A stretch of DNA of 40,468 bases from contig CAZLWL010000012.1 in the NCBI GenBank assembly GCA_964563335.1, positions 1 through 40,468 on the forward strand. The letters are read 5' to 3'. Source of the DNA: QNBT01 sp964563335. GTDB lineage: Bacteria; Planctomycetota; Phycisphaerae; Sedimentisphaerales; Anaerohalosphaeraceae. This document shows, piece after piece, positions 1 to 10,300 of this stretch (the first letter of the stretch is position 1; each line of letters begins with the position of its first letter). Below the pieces are notes generated by a model. The model saw only the letters and a program-made list of their open reading frames with translations. It ran no database searches and was not told where the DNA came from. The position numbers and the translations under genes were made by a program.

Positions 1-1356
1 CTGCGTGATCCGTATCGGCCGGTGTATCATTTCGTCATTCCGGAAGGTTTCGGTAAGCCGTCGTTTGACCCGAATGGTGCGATTTTCTGGAAGGGAAGGT
101 ACCATCTTTTCTATATTTTTCTGGATGAGCGCGGCCACAACTGGGGGCATGTCTCAAGTACGGACCTTGTGCATTGGCGGCACCATCCGACGGGACTGGT
201 AGGGGGTATGTTCAGCGGTAATGCATTCATCAATAAAGAAGGCGTGCCTACTATGTGCTTCCACGACGGGCAGCGGCAGAATAATACCATGGCCGTGGCG
301 CTCGATGATGAACTTAATGAATGGAAGAAGCTGGCACTAATCACGCCGAAGACCGTCGAAGGTGATAAATATCACGACAAGTATGATTCGTGGGATCCAT
401 ATGGCTGGCTGGAGGGCGACACTTACTATGCCATCTTCGGAGGCGGGACGCCCGGTATTGCCAAGTGTAAGGAACTGGAAGGAGACTGGGAGTATGTAGG
501 AGACCTTTTTGCCCACGGCGTCGAGGGCGTTTCGCTTACCGAAGATGTGTCGTGTGCGGACATGTTTAAGATCGGTGACAAACATATGCTTTTGTGCATC
601 AGCCATGGGATGGGGTGTCGGTATTATCTGGGCGAGTGGAAGGACGAGCAGTTTTATCCGACGTCTCACGAGCAGATGAGCTGGGTGGACGTTGACTTTT
701 TTGCTCCGGAGAGTTTGTTGGACGATAAGGGCAGGCGAATCATGTGGGCGTGGATATTCGACAAGCGAGAGGGTGATACCATTGAAGCCAGCGGATGGTC
801 GGGAACGATGAGCCTGCCGCGGGTATTGTGGCTGGGTGCCGATGGCATGTTGCGGATGAAGGTACCCGAAGAACTCCAAATGCTGCGCTACAACGAGCAA
901 AGGCGTGCCGGACTTACCGTAAAAGCCGATTCCGATTTGCCGCTTGAAGGTATTAGCGGAAACAGTATCGAGTTAAAGCTCGAAATAGATCCGGGTAGCG
1001 CCGAGCAAGTCGGTGTTAAGGTCTGCTGCTCGCCGGACGGCAAAGAGGAGACCCTGGTCTATTATGATGCAGCCGACAAGAAGCTAAAGATTGATACGCA
1101 TAAATCGAGCCTTGGTGAGGGACCAAAGAAGACCGAAGCAGGCCCCTTCGAATTAGGCGTCGCCGAACCCTTGAAGCTGCAGGTCTTCGTCGATAAATCC
1201 GTAGTCGAGGTCTTTGCCAACAACCGACAGGCCGTTATGCGGCGGATTTATCCTACCAGCGCCGATAGTGTGGGTGTGAAGCTGTTCAGCAAAGGCGCTC
1301 CGGCCACAGTACAGAAACTACAGGCCTGGGACATGATGCCCTCCAATCCTCACTAA
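1..1356 (+). CDS. GH32 family glycosidase (fructosidase/levanase-like), 5' end outside window
   Basis: The reading frame is open from base 1, so the true start lies upstream; a GTG at 22 is the first start-like codon inside the window but would cut into the fold. The first beta-propeller blade is recognisable (YHF, then FDPNG at about residues 22-26 of the visible frame), where the Asp is the expected GH32 nucleophile. WDPYGW stands where the family has the RDP transition-state motif. The usual EC acid/base motif is replaced by EDVSCADMF, a variant, so the exact acid/base is uncertain. The C-terminal ~150 residues (from about base 900) look like the GH32 beta-sandwich, including VDKSVVEVFANN. 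Expected role is hydrolysis of beta-fructosides. It converges on two sugar porter genes, which fits sugar use. Confidence 0.85.
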   Translation: MRDPYRPVYHFVIPEGFGKPSFDPNGAIFWKGRYHLFYIFLDERGHNWGHVSSTDLVHWRHHPTGLVGGMFSGNAFINKEGVPTMCFHDGQRQNNTMAVALDDELNEWKKLALITPKTVEGDKYHDKYDSWDPYGWLEGDTYYAIFGGGTPGIAKCKELEGDWEYVGDLFAHGVEGVSLTEDVSCADMFKIGDKHMLLCISHGMGCRYYLGEWKDEQFYPTSHEQMSWVDVDFFAPESLLDDKGRRIMWAWIFDKREGDTIEASGWSGTMSLPRVLWLGADGMLRMKVPEELQMLRYNEQRRAGLTVKADSDLPLEGISGNSIELKLEIDPGSAEQVGVKVCCSPDGKEETLVYYDAADKKLKIDTHKSSLGEGPKKTEAGPFELGVAEPLKLQVFVDKSVVEVFANNRQAVMRRIYPTSADSVGVKLFSKGAPATVQKLQAWDMMPSNPH

Positions 1357-1458
1357 CAATAGTCAAGGACAGGTGTTGGATGTCATCGTCGGCTCACGTC
1401 GAGGTAGGCGGCGCTGAGGATTACGAAGCATCTCTGCGTCTCGATTAATTAAAGGATT

Positions 1459-2790
1459 TTATTCGATGCCGAGTTCCTTTTGTATTTGTTCAAGAGAGAT
1501 TCGCTTTGTTTCCGGCATGATAAAGTGCACCCACAGTAGTTGCATGACCATAAAGCCGGCGTAAATAACAAACACATATCCACCTAATTTCGTTGCAAAC
1601 AAGGGGAATGTCTGCGAGATGACCGCCGCCATAAACCAGTGTGTAAAACTTCCGAGCGCCTGGCCTCGAGCACGAACACGGTTTGGAAAGACTTCGCTGA
1701 TAAAGACCCAGATCACGGCCCCCTGTCCGAATCCATGCGCTGCAAGAAACACCATCAGGCAGACAAGGACTAAGGCTCCCCCCCCCGAAACAAACGCATA
1801 TGCGGCGCCTAAAAGAGAAACGATGTAACCGACAGAACCAATATACATCAATTTCTTTCTACCAAAATGGTCGATAATCACCATTGCGAAGATGGTAAAG
1901 ACCAGCATAACGAATCCAACCACTATCGACTGGAATAAAGCTGATTTCGAGCCATAACCTGCCATCTGGAAAATATCTTTGGAATAATAGAGCAACGCGT
2001 TAATCCCGGACAGTTGATTAAATGCCGCCATCATTACTGCCAGCGTAATGGGTTTAAAGTACATTTTACAAAAGAAAGGCTCCTTAAGAGTGTGATGTTC
2101 AAGATCCAGAGAAATTTGAATTTCTTTGATTTCTTCTTCGACGCTGCCTGTGTCGGTCCCGACTTTATCCAATATTCCTGAGGCCTCGTCTATCCTGCCT
2201 TTGGCGACCAGCCATCTCGGGCTTTCGGGATTGATGAAAAGCAAAGCAAAAAACGCCGCTGCGGGTAATGCTTCAATCCCGAACATCCAACGCCATTCGA
2301 TCATTCCTAGATTAAATAAAGATATTATATAGTTTGAAACATAAGCCATTAATATTCCGAAAATGACATTGAACTGTACAAATGCGACCAGTCGGCCACG
2401 GAAACGAGCAGGTGAAATCTCGGCCGTGTACATCGGAGACACTACCGATGCGCCCCCGACGCCAAGTCCGCCAATGAAACGAAAGATCATGAATGAATAC
2501 CAACTCCGTGAAAATGCACAGCCGACCGCAGAGATGAAATAAAGAGCAGCCAAGATAAATAGTGCTTTACGTCGTCCCAAAATATCGCTGGGACGGCCAA
2601 TGGCCAGGGAGCCAACGATGGTACCAATCAATGCGGCCGCTACGGTAAAACCAAGGCTAAGATCACTGAGCTCGAAGATTTGCCTGAGCCAACCGGTGGT
2701 TCCAGAGATAACGGCCGTATCAAAGCCAAAAAGAAAGCCGCCCAAAGCAGCAACAATTGTACTTCTCATAAGATAACCACTCAATTTCAT
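1459..2790 (-). CDS. Sugar porter family MFS transporter (copy 1)
   Basis: A 12-TM major facilitator of the sugar porter family (XylE/GlcP-like), 443 aa, expected to import a hexose or related sugar with protons. Family motifs are present: an N-terminal GGFLFGFDTAVISG, a loop 2-3 GRPSDILGRRK, RFIGGLGVGG, EISPARFRGR, PESPRWL, QLSGINALLYYS and a C-terminal PETK. I chose the ATG at 2790 because AGGAG lies 8 nt upstream; a longer frame to 2817 has no ribosome site. It lies downstream of the paralogue at 2949-4349 on the same strand with about 160 nt between, so the two probably form one unit. Substrate cannot be read from sequence; the neighbouring GH32 gene suggests fructose or a fructoside. Confidence 0.88.
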   Translation of the reverse strand: MKLSGYLMRSTIVAALGGFLFGFDTAVISGTTGWLRQIFELSDLSLGFTVAAALIGTIVGSLAIGRPSDILGRRKALFILAALYFISAVGCAFSRSWYSFMIFRFIGGLGVGGASVVSPMYTAEISPARFRGRLVAFVQFNVIFGILMAYVSNYIISLFNLGMIEWRWMFGIEALPAAAFFALLFINPESPRWLVAKGRIDEASGILDKVGTDTGSVEEEIKEIQISLDLEHHTLKEPFFCKMYFKPITLAVMMAAFNQLSGINALLYYSKDIFQMAGYGSKSALFQSIVVGFVMLVFTIFAMVIIDHFGRKKLMYIGSVGYIVSLLGAAYAFVSGGGALVLVCLMVFLAAHGFGQGAVIWVFISEVFPNRVRARGQALGSFTHWFMAAVISQTFPLFATKLGGYVFVIYAGFMVMQLLWVHFIMPETKRISLEQIQKELGIE

Positions 2791-2948
2791 ATCAATGCTC
2801 CTAGTAAAAACAATCAAAAAATGTTTGTTAAATATCTTTTACGTGATTAGAAAAAACCGACTTATAGATCGACTTCATTTTCCAGGCTTTCACCTCCCTG
2901 ACCGCAACATCGTTGTCTTTGGTGAAGAGGCAGGTCTTTATCGAAATA

Positions 2949-4349
2949 TTATTCAATACCAAGTTTTTTCTGGATCTGCTCAAGCGGAACTCCCTTTGTT
3001 TCAGGCATCATGAAAATGACCCAGAGCAATTGAAGCACCATCATCGCCGCATAAAATGCAAATACTCGTCCGCCGGCCTGATTGGCGCCGGGCGCATCGG
3101 GTTTGCCAACCATCATTGGAAATGTCCATGCGATTAATGCACACATGAACCAATGAGTAAATGAGCCGAGGGCCTGGCCCTTTGCACGAACACGGTTCGG
3201 GAATATTTCACTTATAAAAACCCATATGACAGCACCCTGCCCAAACGCATGGGATGCGATAAACACCATAAAGCTGATCAGAACGACCATTCCGCCCATC
3301 TCAGCATAAAAGGCCCATGCTGCCGTTGACAAACTCAGGATATATCCTACCGAACCAACCAACATAAGTTTTTTTCGTCCGAAGTGGTCGATGACCGTCA
3401 TTGCCAGCATTGTGAATATAAGATTTGTTGCTCCTACGATCACACTTTGCTGCAGGGCGGAAGAACCGGTTGCACCGGCCATTTCAAATATTCTCTTGGA
3501 ATAATATAACAGTGCATTGATACCGGAAAGTTGATTAAATGCTGCTATCAGGAACGCCAGCATAATAGGTCTGATATATTTCATGCGGAAAAAAGGTTCC
3601 TCGCCGACATGATGAGCCAGGTCGAGCGACTCCTGAATTTCGTTCATCTCCTGTTCGATATTTTCTTCACCAAGTCTTTCCATGGCCCCGCGGGCCTGAT
3701 CTGCTTTGCCTTTAGTCATCAACCAGCGTGGACTTAATGTGGTTGTAAACAAGAACAGGAAGAACACAGCAGCAGGGAAGGCTTCAACGCCGAACATCCA
3801 TCGCCACTCAATTTCGCCCAGGCTCATAGTTCCAATAATGTAATTGGAAAGGAACGCCAGCAAAATACCCAGAACAATATTGAACTGCATTAAAGCTACC
3901 AGACGACCTCGACTTTTTGCGGGAGATATCTCGGCAATATAAATTGGTCCTACAACAGAGGAACCTCCAACAGCCAAACCTCCAATTAGCCTTGCTATAA
4001 CAAATGATCCCCAGTTCCATGCAAACGCGCTGCCGACTGCTGAGACAAAATATAAAATTGCCAGGCCGGAAAGTGTTTTACGCCTGCCGAAAGTATCCGA
4101 TGGCTTACTTGCAAGCCAGGCACCAAGGATAGTCCCTATCAATGCGCTTGCTGTTGTGCAGCCGTGCCAGAAACCGGCTTTTCCCAGGAAACCAAAAGAA
4201 CTCATAGCTGCTGCAAGCCAATCATAAGTTCCCGAAAACAGCTCCTGTAGGGCCTGTTCGGCACCAGAGATAACTGCTGTGTCGAAACCAAATAACAGTC
4301 CACCGAGCGAAGCAACAATGGCGCTTCTAAGTAAAAACTGCTTTTTCAT
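2949..4349 (-). CDS. Sugar porter family MFS transporter (copy 2)
   Basis: A second sugar porter, 466 aa, clearly paralogous to the gene at 1459-2790 along its length (shared LLFGFDTAVISG, GRRKTL, RLIGGLAVGG, EISPAKSRGR, QLSGINALLYYSK, FGQGAVIWVFISE, PETKG). It differs by an insertion of about 20 residues after the first membrane segment (SGTYDWLAAAMSSFGFLG region), before the second helix. The ATG at 4349 has AGGAGTG about 5 nt upstream. It is the first gene of the minus-strand pair, so the promoter should lie in 4350-4450, where I could not pick out a convincing one. Tandem duplication is the simplest origin. Confidence 0.88.
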   Translation of the reverse strand: MKKQFLLRSAIVASLGGLLFGFDTAVISGAEQALQELFSGTYDWLAAAMSSFGFLGKAGFWHGCTTASALIGTILGAWLASKPSDTFGRRKTLSGLAILYFVSAVGSAFAWNWGSFVIARLIGGLAVGGSSVVGPIYIAEISPAKSRGRLVALMQFNIVLGILLAFLSNYIIGTMSLGEIEWRWMFGVEAFPAAVFFLFLFTTTLSPRWLMTKGKADQARGAMERLGEENIEQEMNEIQESLDLAHHVGEEPFFRMKYIRPIMLAFLIAAFNQLSGINALLYYSKRIFEMAGATGSSALQQSVIVGATNLIFTMLAMTVIDHFGRKKLMLVGSVGYILSLSTAAWAFYAEMGGMVVLISFMVFIASHAFGQGAVIWVFISEIFPNRVRAKGQALGSFTHWFMCALIAWTFPMMVGKPDAPGANQAGGRVFAFYAAMMVLQLLWVIFMMPETKGVPLEQIQKKLGIE

Positions 4350-4757
4350 ATTTCACTCCTGTAATAAATTACTTACGTCTCAGAAAAATGCCTGAAAGAT
4401 ACGCCTGAATTTTCATATTGCCAATTATACCTTCATCCCAGGGAATTGCCAAGGCCATTTTCGGCTACACCCAATTTTTGAACAGACAAGCGGGAAACTT
4501 GTATTTTCGAGGCATACTCGATATTCTATTAGAAATGAGGTTTAGCGGTCGGCATTTCAGGCAACTACCTAAGTGTTGTTCTTTTACGATTGATGATCTA
4601 GCCGATATCAATGTTTCTTTGGGGCTTGACGAATACTTTCAGTAAATCTGCGGGGATTAACAACAGGTCCGGCCTTAGTGTGCGTAGCGGTCTTTACCAA
4701 TTGTTCTACTATAGTCCGGGGCTGTAAATCGGGATTGATTTGGTCGGGATGGTGGGA
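4350..4757. other. Gene-poor stretch upstream of the sugar porters
   Basis: About 400 bases without a supportable gene. A 75-codon plus-strand frame (4418-4645) has no ribosome site and no family resemblance. The stretch should hold the promoter of the porter genes, but no clear -35/-10 pair or operator was seen. It may be decayed coding sequence, like the CPBP remnant beside it. Confidence 0.4.
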
Positions 4758-4958
4758 TTATCGAATCAAAACGTTTGTCACGGCGACAATACTTATATCC
4801 GCTGCTATATGAGATAATAATGGAACTACCAGGCCCTCAAGTTTATAGGCAATATATCTCCAGCCACAGGCCGCTGCAGTTAATACGATAAATGCTATTA
4901 CCAACCAAAGGGGGTTGATAAACAAGCCTAAAACGAGCATGTGGTATCCGGCAATCAT
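4758..4958 (-). pseudogene. C-terminal remnant of a CPBP-type (CAAX protease/bacteriocin-processing) membrane protein
   Basis: A 66-codon frame with two membrane segments resembles the last third of CPBP intramembrane proteases: YHMLVLG could hold the second conserved His, and PLLSHIAADI matches the last motif, where His and Asp/Asn lie in the final helix. The first motif (EExxxR) is absent upstream; no frame on the minus strand between 4960 and 5170 carries it. It is therefore read as a broken gene. The alternative is a small unrelated membrane protein. Confidence 0.35.
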
Positions 4959-5000
4959 TATTTGTTTTTTATTGGGCCCATTGGTTCTTTCGCAAAAAGA

Positions 5001-5174
5001 ATGAGAATTGTTGCGATTATCCTGAGCGTTATTTGTTTGATTTATGTGGGTGCCAAGCTGGTGGAGGATTTAGGCAACTTCTATTTTGACACGCTGGGAT
5101 TCTATGGGTTTCTGTGTTTGTGCTTTATCGTAAATCTTATCGCCCTGTGGCGTTCGAAAAAGACTAAGCACTGA
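5001..5174 (+). CDS. Small two-helix membrane protein, function unknown
   Basis: A 57-aa frame from an ATG at 5001: one hydrophobic helix at about residues 3-19, an acidic-aromatic linker (EDLGNFYFDTLG), a second helix at about 33-48 and a basic tail ending KKTKH. The positive-inside pattern at the end supports a real membrane protein. The ribosome site is poor (AAAAAGA directly upstream), and the frame continues open to 4941 without a better start. Not recognised as any family. Confidence 0.45.
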   Translation: MRIVAIILSVICLIYVGAKLVEDLGNFYFDTLGFYGFLCLCFIVNLIALWRSKKTKH

Positions 5175-5335
5175 AAAGGAACCTTCAAAAGACAGTTTGG
5201 TTTGGATAGATAATTCTGCATATATACTGCAAGGAGGAGGAAAATTGGAGGGTCAAAATCAAAAAATTTTCAATGCGTAACCAATAAGATTTGCAAGATA
5301 CCCAGCGCCTCGGCTGGTTGGTAGATATATTATCC

Positions 5336-5364
5336 TTGACCATTGAGGTCACAAAGGATATGCT
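5336..5364 (+). promoter_or_regulatory. Sigma-70-type promoter with dyad, upstream of the FlgI-like lipoprotein gene
   Basis: TTGACC (5336-5341), a 17-nt spacer and TATGCT (5359-5364); transcription would begin near 5371, giving a 33-nt leader. The promoter is overlaid by an imperfect dyad: TATCCTT (5331-5337) mirrors AAGGATA (5354-5360), and inside it GACC mirrors GGTC. Such a dyad across the spacer could be an operator. Confidence 0.55.
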
Positions 5365-5403
5365 TACAGACCGTTTGTGCGACGTTCTGAGGGGTTGCTG
5401 CTC

Positions 5404-7074
5404 ATGTACTATAGAAGCTTTATGATGGCGTGTGGTGACATAAAGAAATGGCTGTATTTATCGGCGTTGTCGGCCCTTGCGGTAGCGATGTGTGGTTGCG
5501 GGCAAAGGGGGGCGCGAAGAGAGGAGCTACCGGCCCCTGTCCAGCTTGAAGGAACGATCGGGTCAATGGCCGATGTTTACGAATTCGGCGCGATACCGGT
5601 CAAAGGCTGGGGGATTGTGGCAGGCCTGTCTGGAACGGGCTCAAGTGAATGTCCGCCAGCCTTAAGAGACGTTCTTGTAAAGTATATCCAGCAGCAAGTA
5701 TCCGGCGAAAGCAGAGTGAACCCGAACAAATTCATTAACAACCTGGACACGGCGGTGGTAGAAGTCAGCGGAGTCATACCGTCTGTGGCATCGAAGGGTG
5801 GCCGTTTTGACGTGGAGGTCGTCGTCTTTTCGAGTACTCAGACGACATCCCTTGACGGTGGTAGATTGTACCCGGCCCAGCTTAAGGCGGTGTCGCGACT
5901 TCAGCGTTTTGACCAGTACTCGAAGACACTGGCAACGGCGCAGGGAGCGGTATTCATTGACAAGTTGGATGCCGGTGGGAGCGGCAAGGTCAGTGGACAT
6001 GTATTAGGCGGCGGGAGGGTCGCTGAAGATGTACGGATTTCTCTGATTTTGCTTGAGCCGAATTATATGGTTGCAAGCGTCATTCGAAATCGATTGAACG
6101 GGCGATTCGGCCCCGGGACGGCAAACGCAATTTCGGCGGGTGAGATTCGGCTGGCAGTGCCGGCCAAATTCAAGGACGCCAAAGACAAATTTCTGGGGAT
6201 GGTAACGGCGATGTCTCTTGGGGAAGATGAACCAGCACGCAGGATAGAGATGCTTGTTGAGAGGCTGTCGCGTGGTGAGGACATCGCCGGCAGCCAAATC
6301 GCTCTTACGACTATAGGCAAAGCGGCGCTTGACGAGCTTGCACCGCTTTTAGGGGCGTCCGATGAGAGGATTCGTTTCCACGCAGCAGCATGTATGCTCA
6401 GCGTAGGTGATGACAGGCCGTTGCCGGCTCTGCGTCGAATAGTCGGAGACGGCAACTCGCCTTACAGGGTTGAGGCGATACGCGCAATTGGTGCGAACGC
6501 CAGGCGCAACGATGCGATACCGATATTGAACAGCGTCCTTGCGGACGGGGACTTCGCTGTGCGATTCGCGGCGTACGAGCAGTTGCGCAATCTGAGGGAT
6601 ATTTCGGTTTCGCAGACTCCGGTGTCGCGAGATTTTCTTATCGACAGTGTGGTTTGCGGGGGCGAAAAGGCGATCTATGTTTCACGCAGCGGCATTGCCC
6701 GCATAGTTCTGTTCGCGACACCGATTTACTGCAAAGACGATATTTTCATAGAATCGGCAGATAAAAACATAGTGATCAATGCGGCTCGTGGTGATAAGTT
6801 CGTATCGGTCATGCGAAAACACCCGAAAAGCCCGATGTTGTTTGGGCCCTTGAGATCAAGCTTCAAATTGGCCGATGTAATACGCACCCTCGGCGAGGTA
6901 CTCCCGGCGGAGGACAAACCTCTTATGCGGCCCGGTTTGGGTGTTGCATATTCGGATATAGCGGCCCTTTTGAAACTGATGGTGGAAAACGGGGCTGTCG
7001 AGGCCGAATTCAGGGCCGGTCCGATGGCAGTGGCGGGGGCAATTCTGGAGAAAACAAGCACCAATGACCGATAA
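5404..7074 (+). CDS. Lipoprotein with FlgI (P-ring)-like fold interrupted by HEAT repeats
   Basis: A 556-aa exported protein. The signal peptide (about residues 13-31) ends in MCGC, with Cys32 the likely lipidated residue. Residues ~50-260 follow FlgI: GWGIVAGLSGTG matches the FlgI GYGLVVGLNGTG motif, then VEVSGVIPSVASKGGRFDVEV, the FDQYSK...AQGAVFID strand, and NRLNGRFGPGTANAI. Residues ~275-400 are alpha-helical HEAT-type repeats (AALDELAPLLGASDERIRF; ALRRIVGDGNSPYRVEAIRA; PILNSVLADGDFAVRFAA). The FlgI-type end resumes near the C-terminus (KLADVIRTLG, DIAALLKLMVENGAVEAEF). No flagellar gene lies nearby, so an envelope ring or scaffold role outside the flagellum is possible. Start chosen at ATG 5404 because GAGGGG lies 9 nt upstream; a GTG at 5377 lacks a site. 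Confidence 0.75.
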   Translation: MYYRSFMMACGDIKKWLYLSALSALAVAMCGCGQRGARREELPAPVQLEGTIGSMADVYEFGAIPVKGWGIVAGLSGTGSSECPPALRDVLVKYIQQQVSGESRVNPNKFINNLDTAVVEVSGVIPSVASKGGRFDVEVVVFSSTQTTSLDGGRLYPAQLKAVSRLQRFDQYSKTLATAQGAVFIDKLDAGGSGKVSGHVLGGGRVAEDVRISLILLEPNYMVASVIRNRLNGRFGPGTANAISAGEIRLAVPAKFKDAKDKFLGMVTAMSLGEDEPARRIEMLVERLSRGEDIAGSQIALTTIGKAALDELAPLLGASDERIRFHAAACMLSVGDDRPLPALRRIVGDGNSPYRVEAIRAIGANARRNDAIPILNSVLADGDFAVRFAAYEQLRNLRDISVSQTPVSRDFLIDSVVCGGEKAIYVSRSGIARIVLFATPIYCKDDIFIESADKNIVINAARGDKFVSVMRKHPKSPMLFGPLRSSFKLADVIRTLGEVLPAEDKPLMRPGLGVAYSDIAALLKLMVENGAVEAEFRAGPMAVAGAILEKTSTNDR

Positions 7075-7113
7075 CAATAGGGAATAAAGTTAAGTGGATG
7101 GCAATACATTATA

Positions 7114-7241
7114 TGTCATTCCAGCACCGTATCCCCGCATCGTGGTGCGGGATAAACTCCGTACGGCATAAACTCCAGCTGGAATCCACGACCTTCGGTG
7201 AGAGAATACCGATAAATCGGGAAATCGAGTTTGGAATGACA
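7114..7241. repeat. Palindromic intergenic element, TGTCATTC-ended (copy 1)
   Basis: The ends form a perfect 10-bp inverted repeat (TGTCATTCCA at 7114-7123; TGGAATGACA at 7232-7241). Inside, ATTCCAGC (7118-7125) can also pair with GCTGGAAT (7178-7185), and TATCC-CGCA pairs with TGCGGGATA around 7130-7152. It resembles a REP/MITE-type element and shares its end sequence with 28281-28385. No coding potential. Confidence 0.7.
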
Positions 7242-7301
7242 AAATTGGAGGATAAAATCGATTGACAGGGACGTTTTTGCATCAGGGCTGGAGAGTCGCC
7301 A

Positions 7302-10300
7302 ATGCGGCTTGAAAAGATAGTCCTTAACGGCTTTAAGAGCTTTGCCGATAAGACGGAATTCAATTTTAATCGGGGGATAACCGCGATTGTCGGGCCCAAC
7401 GGGTGCGGCAAGAGTAATGTGGTTGACGCGGTAAAGTGGGTTCTGGGTAATCAGAGCCCCAAGAGCCTTCGCAGCGGGCAAATGTCCGACGTAATCTTTG
7501 GCGGCTCAAGCAGCAGAAAGCCCAGCGGCATGGCCCAGGTGAGTCTGCACTTGGTTGACGTCAAGTGCCTCGACATCGAGCCCGACCCGTTGCGACGCGG
7601 CAACGCGGCGAATGAGCTTGAGATTTCACGGCGTCTGTATCGCAGCGGGGAAAGCGAATACCTGATAAACAACAAGCTGTGCCGTCTTAGAGACATCCGG
7701 GAATTGTTCATGGACACAGGGATTGGTGTAAGCGCGTATTCAATCATCGAGCAGGGACAGATTGACCGACTCTTAAACGCTTCGAATGTTGACCGGAGGG
7801 TCATTTTCGAAGAGGCGGCGGGCATCAGCAAGTACAAGGCGCATAAGAAGGAGACGCTTCGCAAGCTTGAGCGGACAGAGCAAAATATGCTGCGCGTGGC
7901 GGACATTCTGACAGAGGTACAAAAGCAGCTTAGAAGCATAAAATACCAGGCAGGCAAGGCGAGGAACTACCTGCAGTACACCGAAAGGCTCAAGGAGCTG
8001 CAGGTGAACTATTCGCTGGCCCAGTACCACAAGATCGTCACGGACAGCAACGAGAAGAAAAACACTTTGGCCGGACTGGAGGAAAAATTCAGTTCCGTTG
8101 CCGCCGAGGTGGCGAGAAACGATGCGACTTTGAGCCGGGTGGGAAAAAGCATCATCGAGACCGAAGGAGAGATAAACCGCTGGGACAACCGGCTTGTCGC
8201 GACCAGGAGCAAAATCGAGCAGCAGCTTGAGCGCATAACGTTTCTGAAGAACCGAAGCGAGGAATTGCATCAGAGAAAAACAAACGCCGCGGAGCAAATC
8301 CACAAGCTGACCGCGCAGAGCAGCCGGCTTAACGGTGAGTTGGCTGGATGTAAGGAGCAGTTCGAAGAAAATCAGAAGGCGTTCGCACAGAAGAAACGGC
8401 GCATCGTTGAGCTTGAGGAAGTTATTAACCAAACGAACAGCCGGTGCGTGAGCATTGAGGCGGATTTGGAGGATGAGAAATCCGGCATTATCGATATCGT
8501 GAGGAGGACGGCCCAACTGCACAATGAAATTCAGAGCATAGGCGTCTACCGCAGCAACCTGAGCGGCCAGAAAGACCGGCTAAGTGGACGGGCGAACGAC
8601 ACCCAGGTACAGTTGACTCAGCTTTTGACCGCGAAGGCACAACTTCAGGCAAGATTAGATGATATCTACAAGGTTCTCGCCGAACTTCAGGAAAGCCTTG
8701 GCGCCAAGCGCAGCCAGATGAAGGAGATTAACAGCAGCCAGGAAGATATTAGCAAGCAGTTAGCTGAGGCGAAGCAGACGCAGAGCGGGCTTTCGAGTGA
8801 GTTTAAGGTGTTGAGCGACATGGAGGCCGAACGCCAGGGGCTGAGCGAGTCGGTGAAGCAGATATTAAAGGCACAGGCAAACGGGGGGCACAAGAGATAC
8901 GATTACATAGAGGGGATTGTTGCTGATGTGATCAGCGCGGAGGCCGACTATGCAACGGCGGTTGAGGCGGCACTTGAGGGTAAGGCCGATGCTTTGGTGA
9001 TTAACAGCACAGGCGACTTTCTGGCCGACGACCGGATGCGCGAAGAACTGGACAGCAGGGTAAATTTGATTTGTACCGACAAGATTGAGCCGTTTGTAGA
9101 TACTCAGGATTTGTCGCGGTATCCAGCCGTAATCGGAAGAATGGTCGAATTTGTAAATTACGACAGCAAGAGCGCACAGTTGGCCTGGCAACTGTTAGGT
9201 CATACAGTCTTGGTAGAGTCGATGGACGCGGCGATTGAGCTTTCACGCCGGTTGGGGCCAAAGTACCGGTTCGTTACGGTTGAGGCCGAAGTTTTCGAGG
9301 GCGGTCATTGTATGCGTGTCGGGCCGGTCGGCAAGGCCGCGGGGCTTATATCACGCAAAAGCCGACTAACTCAGCTCGCCGGCGAGCTGGCAGAGACTGG
9401 ACAGCAAATCGGGCAACTCGAACAGGAATTTGGGCGGAACAGCCGACAGAGTGAGCATTTGGCGAAGATGTGTCAGGATTTGCGCACAGCTGTTTATGAA
9501 ACCAGTACGGAGAAGGTTGATTTCGAGTCAAGACAGCGCCTTGCAGAGCAGAATATTAAGCGATTGAGTGATGAGCAGCCCGTCATAGCCAGCGAAATCG
9601 AGATGTTACAGGCCCAGATCGGCGAGTCGGTCCAGAGGGAATACGATTCGAAGCAGAAGCTGGATGAACTGGAGGTAATCAATACCGACCGGACCAGGCA
9701 CATTGAAGAACTTGAGGCGCGGCTGTCTGCAAACAAGGCCATGGTCGAAACCAAAGGCGCGGCGCTTACGGAGCTGAAAGTGGGCCTGGGGCAGATAGGC
9801 GAGCAGCAAAACTCTATCAGTCAGCAAATAGCGAGTTTGCAGAGCCAATTGGAGCATGGAAGGGACGTTTTGGAGTCGGCGAGGACGGAATTGGCCGAAT
9901 GCGCGAGGCAGAGCGACCAGACCCGGCAGGATATTTTGAGTAGCGAAGCGAAAGTGTCTGAATTGTTCGTGGCCAAAGAAAACGCCGAGCAGATGAGCAC
10001 ACAAATGCACGAGAAAGTAAGCACCCTGCTTGCCGAACAAAAGCAAATCGAGGAGCTGCTCAGAGAAAACCGGGCGACCCAGACCGAGATTGAGCAGCAG
10101 ATACACGAGGTCGAACTGGAGATGACTCAACTGGCGGTGAAGAATGAAGACCTGACCCAGCGGGTGGCCGAAGAACTGCAGATCGATTTGGCCGGTGCGT
10201 ATGAAAACTTCCAGGCCGAGGATGTGGACTGGGAGTTGATTCGCACCGAGATTGCCGAGCTTCGGGGAAAAATCGAACGGTTGGGTAATGTAAATATCGA

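Noticed and set aside
4418..4645. 75-codon plus-strand frame
   Set aside because: No ribosome site, no membrane or domain pattern, and no family resemblance.
7260..7290. TTGACA at 7262 upstream of smc, and the shared TTGCATCAGGGC with 30625
   Set aside because: No -10 element at the right distance; a 12-base match is expected many times by chance in 40 kb, and the preceding GATTGAC is offset by one base.
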